The position numbers and the translations under genes were made by a program. Shown piece after piece: positions 60,114 through 64,000 of a stretch of 64,000 nt of DNA. Where the stretch lies: assembly GCA_004294445.1 (NCBI GenBank), contig REAZ01000006.1, forward strand, positions 1-64,000, written 5' to 3'. Source of the stretch: Cytophagales bacterium. Lineage in GTDB: Bacteria > Bacteroidota > Bacteroidia > Cytophagales > Thermoflexibacteraceae. Under the pieces are notes generated by a model, which did not search any database, was not told the DNA's origin, and saw only the letters and a list, made by a program, of their open reading frames with translations. Numbering within the stretch: the first letter of the stretch is position 1; every line of letters starts with the position of its first letter.

Positions 60114-60156
60114 TAGCGTAGCGCACCTGCAACAATTTTGTTGGTGCGCTACGCTA
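60114..60156. terminator. Bidirectional hairpin with GC-rich stem
   Basis: A perfect 14-bp stem (TAGCGTAGCGCACC, 60114-60127, with 60143-60156) has a 15-nt loop. It lies between the convergent J-domain and beta-helix lipoprotein genes. The TAGCGTAGCGCA unit looks like a dispersed REP-type sequence. Confidence 0.65.
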
Positions 60157-60201
60157 CACTAACAAAGACGAAAATGAGGCGTAGGGAAGGAACACAGTCT
60201 C

Positions 60202-61596
60202 TTATTTTTTTCTTTCGTATGCCCCTATGTCGGGCTGTTTCCCGCGTGCTATGCCTACTATATCGGTGCTGATGTCTATGTCAAGCCCCTTGTCGATAGC
60301 AGGACTTAGCGAATCTAAGCTAAAATCTAACCGCAAAGCACTTTTGAAGCGAGGGCGTTGGTTGAGAATGTTGTTGTTGTTCTCAAACTGTTTATCGTTA
60401 GTTTTGAGTAGGCAGTTGCGAACCAACCACTTTGCGGGCGTATCTGCCAGATTTGTTACTTGAAAATCATTAATCCTATCACCCCAACTGATGCAGTTGG
60501 TCATGTAGAAGGCAAGTGGGGATTTTAAAATGCTTGCATCAGGGAGTTTATAAAAATTGGACAAGAATACCGTTGGGTCTTCGGTAAAAAAACGGGTTTC
60601 TGTGTTGGCAAAGGTGCAATGCAAAAAAGTATAAGTACCTCCCGCTACACAAGAAACGGCATTTTGGGTGCAGTTATTGATTTGGGTATTCACCATATAA
60701 ACGTCCGAACTGAAAGCAATAAGCCCACGCAGTCGCATATTTTCTATGATTGTGTTTTCCACTACTAATTCTGGAATCGTATCTTGGTCGGGGGGCGCAC
60801 CTATCCGCAAACCGACATTTCCGTTTTGCAGGCGTGCATACTTAATTCTATTGTTTTTGCTGCCTGCATCAAAGTAAATAGCGTCCCATTGCCCTGGCAC
60901 TTCCTTATATTTTTCATCTAAGCGAGCACCTCTGAAGTTTACCCTATTTTCAAGCGTACCATTGATGAGCAGGCTTCCTTTGACCAATATTGCCGCACCA
61001 AGTTCCAGATAGACCGTTACACCCTCCTCGATGCTAAGGCTTGCCAAAGAATCTACGGTGAGTATGCCATTGATGATGTAAGGTTTTTTCCCTGCCCAAA
61101 CTGTATGTTGGCTAATGCGTTGGTTTTTGAGCATGAAAGCGTCCTGCCCCCATCCCCATATTTTTACTTCTTGCCTATTGCCGTTTATGCTGAATATGAG
61201 CGAATCTCTGACTGTAAAAGGGAGGTCTTGTTGTTTGGGATTTATCTTGGCAGTGAGCAGTATAAGCAAGCTATCCCTGCCTAATAGCCTGATATTTTGT
61301 ATTTTGTTGTTTGTTTCCCCATTAATCGTCATCAGATAGGGGGAATTTTGCCCGCTTGCTATAGCGATTTCATCAATATTAACGGCTTGCTTGGCATCAT
61401 TGAAAACTACTAACCTACGGGTAAAAGTAGGCTGAGAAGAAAATAGGGTGTCGAAAAAGATAGTATCTTTTGAGAAAGAGAGTTTCGCACTGCTTTCTGC
61501 TGTTAGTATTTCGGCAGCAGGCGTACAAGCGTACAGGAGCAGGAAAAGATAAGAGCAACAAAGAACAAGCCCAGTAGAATAGCTTTTCAACGTCAT
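60202..61596 (-). CDS. Beta-helix repeat lipoprotein
   Basis: 464 aa. The lipobox ends LLYAC. An N-terminal beta-sandwich (about 35-150) is followed by a right-handed parallel beta-helix region (about 170-400: GILTVDSLASLSIEEGVTVYL; NRIKYARLQNGNVGLRIG; VENTIIENMRLRGLIAF; NTQINNCTQNAVSC). It ends LSPAIDKGLDIDI...GIARGKQPDIGAYE, the characteristic end of choice-of-anchor/beta-helix surface proteins. It probably sits on the outer membrane and may bind or cleave polysaccharide, but no catalytic residues are evident. Confidence 0.82.
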   Translation of the reverse strand: MTLKSYSTGLVLCCSYLFLLLYACTPAAEILTAESSAKLSFSKDTIFFDTLFSSQPTFTRRLVVFNDAKQAVNIDEIAIASGQNSPYLMTINGETNNKIQNIRLLGRDSLLILLTAKINPKQQDLPFTVRDSLIFSINGNRQEVKIWGWGQDAFMLKNQRISQHTVWAGKKPYIINGILTVDSLASLSIEEGVTVYLELGAAILVKGSLLINGTLENRVNFRGARLDEKYKEVPGQWDAIYFDAGSKNNRIKYARLQNGNVGLRIGAPPDQDTIPELVVENTIIENMRLRGLIAFSSDVYMVNTQINNCTQNAVSCVAGGTYTFLHCTFANTETRFFTEDPTVFLSNFYKLPDASILKSPLAFYMTNCISWGDRINDFQVTNLADTPAKWLVRNCLLKTNDKQFENNNNILNQRPRFKSALRLDFSLDSLSPAIDKGLDIDISTDIVGIARGKQPDIGAYERKK

Positions 61597-61641
61597 TGGG
61601 GAAGGAGTTATGATGTGTGTTTGGGCTTTAGTTTTTATCTA

Positions 61642-61684
61642 AAATTTGTCGGACACCTTTTTTCTGTTGGTGTCTGACAAATTT
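61642..61684 (-). terminator. Terminator after the Asp-rich gene
   Basis: A 16-bp stem with one wobble (61642-61657 with 61669-61684) lies 23 bases past the stop of the Asp-rich gene on the minus strand. Confidence 0.65.
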
Positions 61685-61706
61685 GTTTTTACCACTTGTT
61701 GAGGGC

Positions 61707-62126
61707 TTAGAAAGAATCGTCCCAACCGTCAGCGTCTTCTTCGACATCATCGTCAAAGTCATCATCGAGGTCGTCATCGTCAAAGTCATCTTCATAGAAG
61801 TCGCTGTCGTCAAAGTCTTCGTCATCGAAGTCTTCATCGTCAAAGTCTTCATCATCGAAGTCTTCGTCGTCGAAGTCATCATCAAAGTCATCATCAAAGC
61901 TATCGTCATCTCCTAAGCCTTCATCTGCATCATCATCTTTTATATTTGAGATGGTCAGATTACGAGAGAGAATAGGAGATGCCATAAGCGAGTTGTCTAA
62001 GAAAGCTATCGGAAACCTATCAGTGAGCAAGTTAGAAAGAGAATTGTCCACTGATTGGGGGGTATCAAGTGCCATCACTTGACTTTCGCTAATAGCAAGT
62101 ATAGATTCCAAGTAATTGATGCTCAT
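61707..62126 (-). CDS. Asp-rich repeat protein
   Basis: 139 aa. Residues 1-63 are ordinary (MSINYLESILAISES; SLMASPILSRNLTISN) with no signal peptide. Residues 64-139 are almost entirely Asp, Glu and Phe, built on five-residue units such as DFDDE and ending DGWDDSF. At DNA level this is a tandem array of GAC/GAT/TTC codons (61731-61905). The complementary strand gives only a Val/Ile-rich shadow frame. The extreme acidity suggests cation (Ca) binding or a disordered polyanion. No family recognised. Confidence 0.75.
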   Translation of the reverse strand: MSINYLESILAISESQVMALDTPQSVDNSLSNLLTDRFPIAFLDNSLMASPILSRNLTISNIKDDDADEGLGDDDSFDDDFDDDFDDEDFDDEDFDDEDFDDEDFDDSDFYEDDFDDDDLDDDFDDDVEEDADGWDDSF

Positions 62127-62352
62127 TGCTTTAGATAATTTTTTTTAATAGAATAGTTCAAATAGTTCCTTATATTGAATACCCAAAATTAATAAAGTTT
62201 TTATTTAAAAGAATAAAAGGGTTTTTTTTTTTGAAAATTTATCTTAATTTGAAGAAAAAACGAGAATAAATATTGTGTTTTGTATCGGAAAACCTATTAG
62301 GAACTTCATACGATTGAAAATAGTTACATCAAAACATAGACACAAAAGCCAA

Positions 62353-62994
62353 ATGAAAAAATTACCTATTTTAATATTGCTTGTCTTGATTTTTTGCTCG
62401 TCAGAAGCTACTGCACAGCAACTCTCTCGTGATTTTTGGCATGATGGGGAAATCACCTTATTTTCGGGTGAAACCCTGCGAGGTAGGCTAAAGTATGACT
62501 TAGATAATGATAATATACAGCTTCAGTATGCGGGGGCGCTGAAGTCTTTTAGTGCCTTTCAGGTTGAGTCTTTTGATTTTTTTGATGAAATAATGAAACA
62601 GCCTCGCTCTTTTTATGCCCTGCCCTACAGCAAAATAGGTAACTATACTACGCCTGTTTTTTTCGAACTTTTTGCAGAGGGCTATCTTAGTTTATTAAAC
62701 AGAGAGGTCATTACCTATCGCACCACTGCCCCTATGGGTTTTTGGGGTTGGGGCTACCGACCTATCATGGGAGCTACAATTCCTATAATGGACGATGCTT
62801 ATTATGTTTTGTTAGTCAAAGAGGAACGGGTAGTAAAAATCACAGATGTTCGCAAAGAGGTGCTTGCGCTCATGGAAGACAAAGCGACTGAGGTAGAAGG
62901 TTTTATCAATGCAAACCGCATTCGCTTAGACAGGCGCGGCGACCTGATTCGTTTGTTTGACTTTTACAATTCGTTCAAGCCAAAAAACAATTAG
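62353..62994 (+). CDS. Secreted hypothetical protein
   Basis: 213 aa from the ATG at 62353, chosen because it gives a signal peptide (ILILLVLIFCSSEATAQQ). The upstream in-frame ATG at 62275 would bury it. The mature part begins DGEITLFSGETLRGRLKYDLDNDNIQL, a beta-rich module seen in many Bacteroidota secreted proteins that report on envelope stress or carry metal tails; role unknown. It is monocistronic, divergent from the Asp-rich gene. Confidence 0.72.
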   Translation: MKKLPILILLVLIFCSSEATAQQLSRDFWHDGEITLFSGETLRGRLKYDLDNDNIQLQYAGALKSFSAFQVESFDFFDEIMKQPRSFYALPYSKIGNYTTPVFFELFAEGYLSLLNREVITYRTTAPMGFWGWGYRPIMGATIPIMDDAYYVLLVKEERVVKITDVRKEVLALMEDKATEVEGFINANRIRLDRRGDLIRLFDFYNSFKPKNN

Positions 62995-63137
62995 AAAAAT
63001 AAAATTATTCCCGTCTGACCTCTTTTTTCCGTTGTTGGTGTCGCTTTGCCAATCAGCGTGTTGTTGAGCGGGTGCAGTTGATTTTAAAGCTTACAGGGAA
63101 AGCAGAAATATAAAAAATATCTAAAATGTGATACACT

Positions 63138-64000
63138 ATGAAAAAAATAATTGGACTACTTTGTGTTTGCTTACTTGTTGCTTTGAGTGGCAAGGCACAA
63201 GATAAAAAAGCAAAAACAGCCATAGATAAAGATAAGCAATTCGTTATCAGGGCAATAGAGCAGAAAAACCTTCATTATTGCCAAATGGCACGTAAAATTT
63301 GGGGATTTGCCGAGTTAGGATACTTAGAGCATCAAAGCACTACTTTATTGCAAGAAACTCTACAGAAAGAAGGCTTTAGTATAGAAACGGGTGTAGCTGA
63401 TTTGCCTACTGCTTTTGTAGCAACTTATGGGAGTGGTACTCCTGTAGTTGGTATTTTAGCAGAATTTGATGCCCTTCCTGGACTTTCCCAAGATTCTGTG
63501 CCTGTGAAACAAGCATTAATAAGCGGAGGAAGCGGGCATGGTTGTGGGCATAATTTATTTGCCGCAGGCTCAGTAGGGGCGGCTATCGCCCTGAAAGATT
63601 GGTTATTACAATCTAAGAAGGCTGGGACTATCAAATTGTTTGGTACACCTGCCGAAGAAGGTGGTGGTGGCGGTAAAGTATATATGGTGCGTGCTGGGCT
63701 TTTCGACAAAGTAGATATGGTGCTTCACTGGCACCCTGCCGATGCAAACAATGCAAGCCCTGAAAGCTGTTTGGCATATATCACGGGTAACTTCAGATTT
63801 TACGGAGTGAGTTCGCACGCTGCTATGTCGCCTGATAAAGGTCGCTCCGCCTTAGATGGTGTAGAGGCAATGAATTACATGGTAAACCTGATGCGAGAAC
63901 ACGTACCTCAGGAAACACGTATGCACTATGTAATTACTAAAGGCGGGCTTGCATCTAATGTTGTCCCCGATTTTGCAGAGGTAGAATATACCGTCAGACA
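63138..64000 (+). CDS. M20-family amidohydrolase (AbgB-like), truncated by window end
   Basis: 287 codons are visible and the frame is open at the window edge. A signal peptide (LLVALSGKAQ) is followed by the M20/AbgB pattern: GILAEFDALPGL, GSGHGCGHNLFAAG with the metal His/Cys, FGTPAEEGGGGKVYM with the catalytic Glu pair, DMVLHWHPAD, SSHAAMSPDKGRSALDGVE and GGLASNVVPDFAEVEY. Such enzymes hydrolyse aminoacyl or p-aminobenzoyl-glutamate-type amides. The signal peptide suggests periplasmic or exported action. Confidence 0.88.
   Translation, partial: MKKIIGLLCVCLLVALSGKAQDKKAKTAIDKDKQFVIRAIEQKNLHYCQMARKIWGFAELGYLEHQSTTLLQETLQKEGFSIETGVADLPTAFVATYGSGTPVVGILAEFDALPGLSQDSVPVKQALISGGSGHGCGHNLFAAGSVGAAIALKDWLLQSKKAGTIKLFGTPAEEGGGGGKVYMVRAGLFDKVDMVLHWHPADANNASPESCLAYITGNFRFYGVSSHAAMSPDKGRSALDGVEAMNYMVNLMREHVPQETRMHYVITKGGLASNVVPDFAEVEYTVR

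Noticed and set aside
61683-61916. Val/Ile-rich ORF on the plus strand opposite the Asp-rich gene
   Set aside because: It is the complement of GAC/GAT/TTC repeat codons; the minus-strand Asp-rich frame has an ordinary N-terminus and is the real gene.

Overview
The window reads as chromosomal DNA of a Bacteroidota bacterium, most likely a Cytophagales-type organism. The evidence is low-to-moderate GC by eye, a PorU gingipain-like sortase of the type IX secretion system, many SPII lipoproteins, a CrtW-type carotenoid ketolase, TPR-linked sensor proteins, and promoters with the Bacteroidota -33 TTTG / -7 TAnnTTTG signature (clearest at 3391-3422 and 49000-49030). No rRNA, tRNA or CRISPR array was seen.

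Layout. 1-4770 is an accessory, AT-rich stretch: an Ig-like lipoprotein, a large unknown protein with an internal duplication, a DUF2281/PIN toxin-antitoxin pair and a PD-(D/E)XK-like protein. 4771-10478 holds a propeller-HEAT-cytochrome c lipoprotein, a lone response regulator and a TPR histidine kinase. 10668-18724 is a TetR-controlled RND efflux locus (TetR, TolC, adaptor, permease). It is split between adaptor and permease by a Uma2 gene and an NAD(P)-binding gene embedded in AT-rich repeats. 19064-20710 is an acyl-CoA ligase.

21171-28687 is the most unusual part. It is a roughly 7.3 kb peptide-export (bacteriocin-type) island, entirely on the minus strand and bounded by a 205 bp direct repeat. 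The left repeat completes a 145-aa gene and carries the 3' stump of crtW; the right repeat completes crtW and carries the 3' stump of the 145-aa gene. The island holds three double-glycine leader peptides (one too short for routine ORF calling), a C39-peptidase ABC exporter, an HlyD adaptor, a CPBP-family membrane protein, two small membrane proteins, a signal peptidase II (LspA) homologue and a small HTH protein. Four promoters inside it share one architecture: a 19-bp palindrome, exactly 9 nt, then TAnnTTTG. One peptide has a lipobox right after its GG leader, and its gene lies directly upstream of the lspA gene. This suggests either a lipidated secreted peptide or a system whose target or self-protection involves LspA.

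28513-49733 is mostly housekeeping: CrtW, M19 dipeptidase and S66 LD-carboxypeptidase, ferritin, PduO-type adenosyltransferase, an SpoU methyltransferase, SufC-SufD (no SufB beside them), a ChaN-like protein, YidC, rhomboid, PorU, two SurA-type periplasmic chaperones, a response regulator, MiaA, a TPR membrane protein and an outer-membrane barrel.

49741-64000 continues with PurU, then an inserted two-gene ATPase/nuclease-like pair (candidate defence module), glucuronate isomerase, an acyl-CoA dehydrogenase, an FAD/Fe-S oxidase, a J-domain membrane protein, a beta-helix lipoprotein, an extreme Asp-rich repeat protein, a secreted protein, and an M20 amidohydrolase cut by the window end. Strong inverted repeats sit at most convergent gene ends and probably act as bidirectional terminators.
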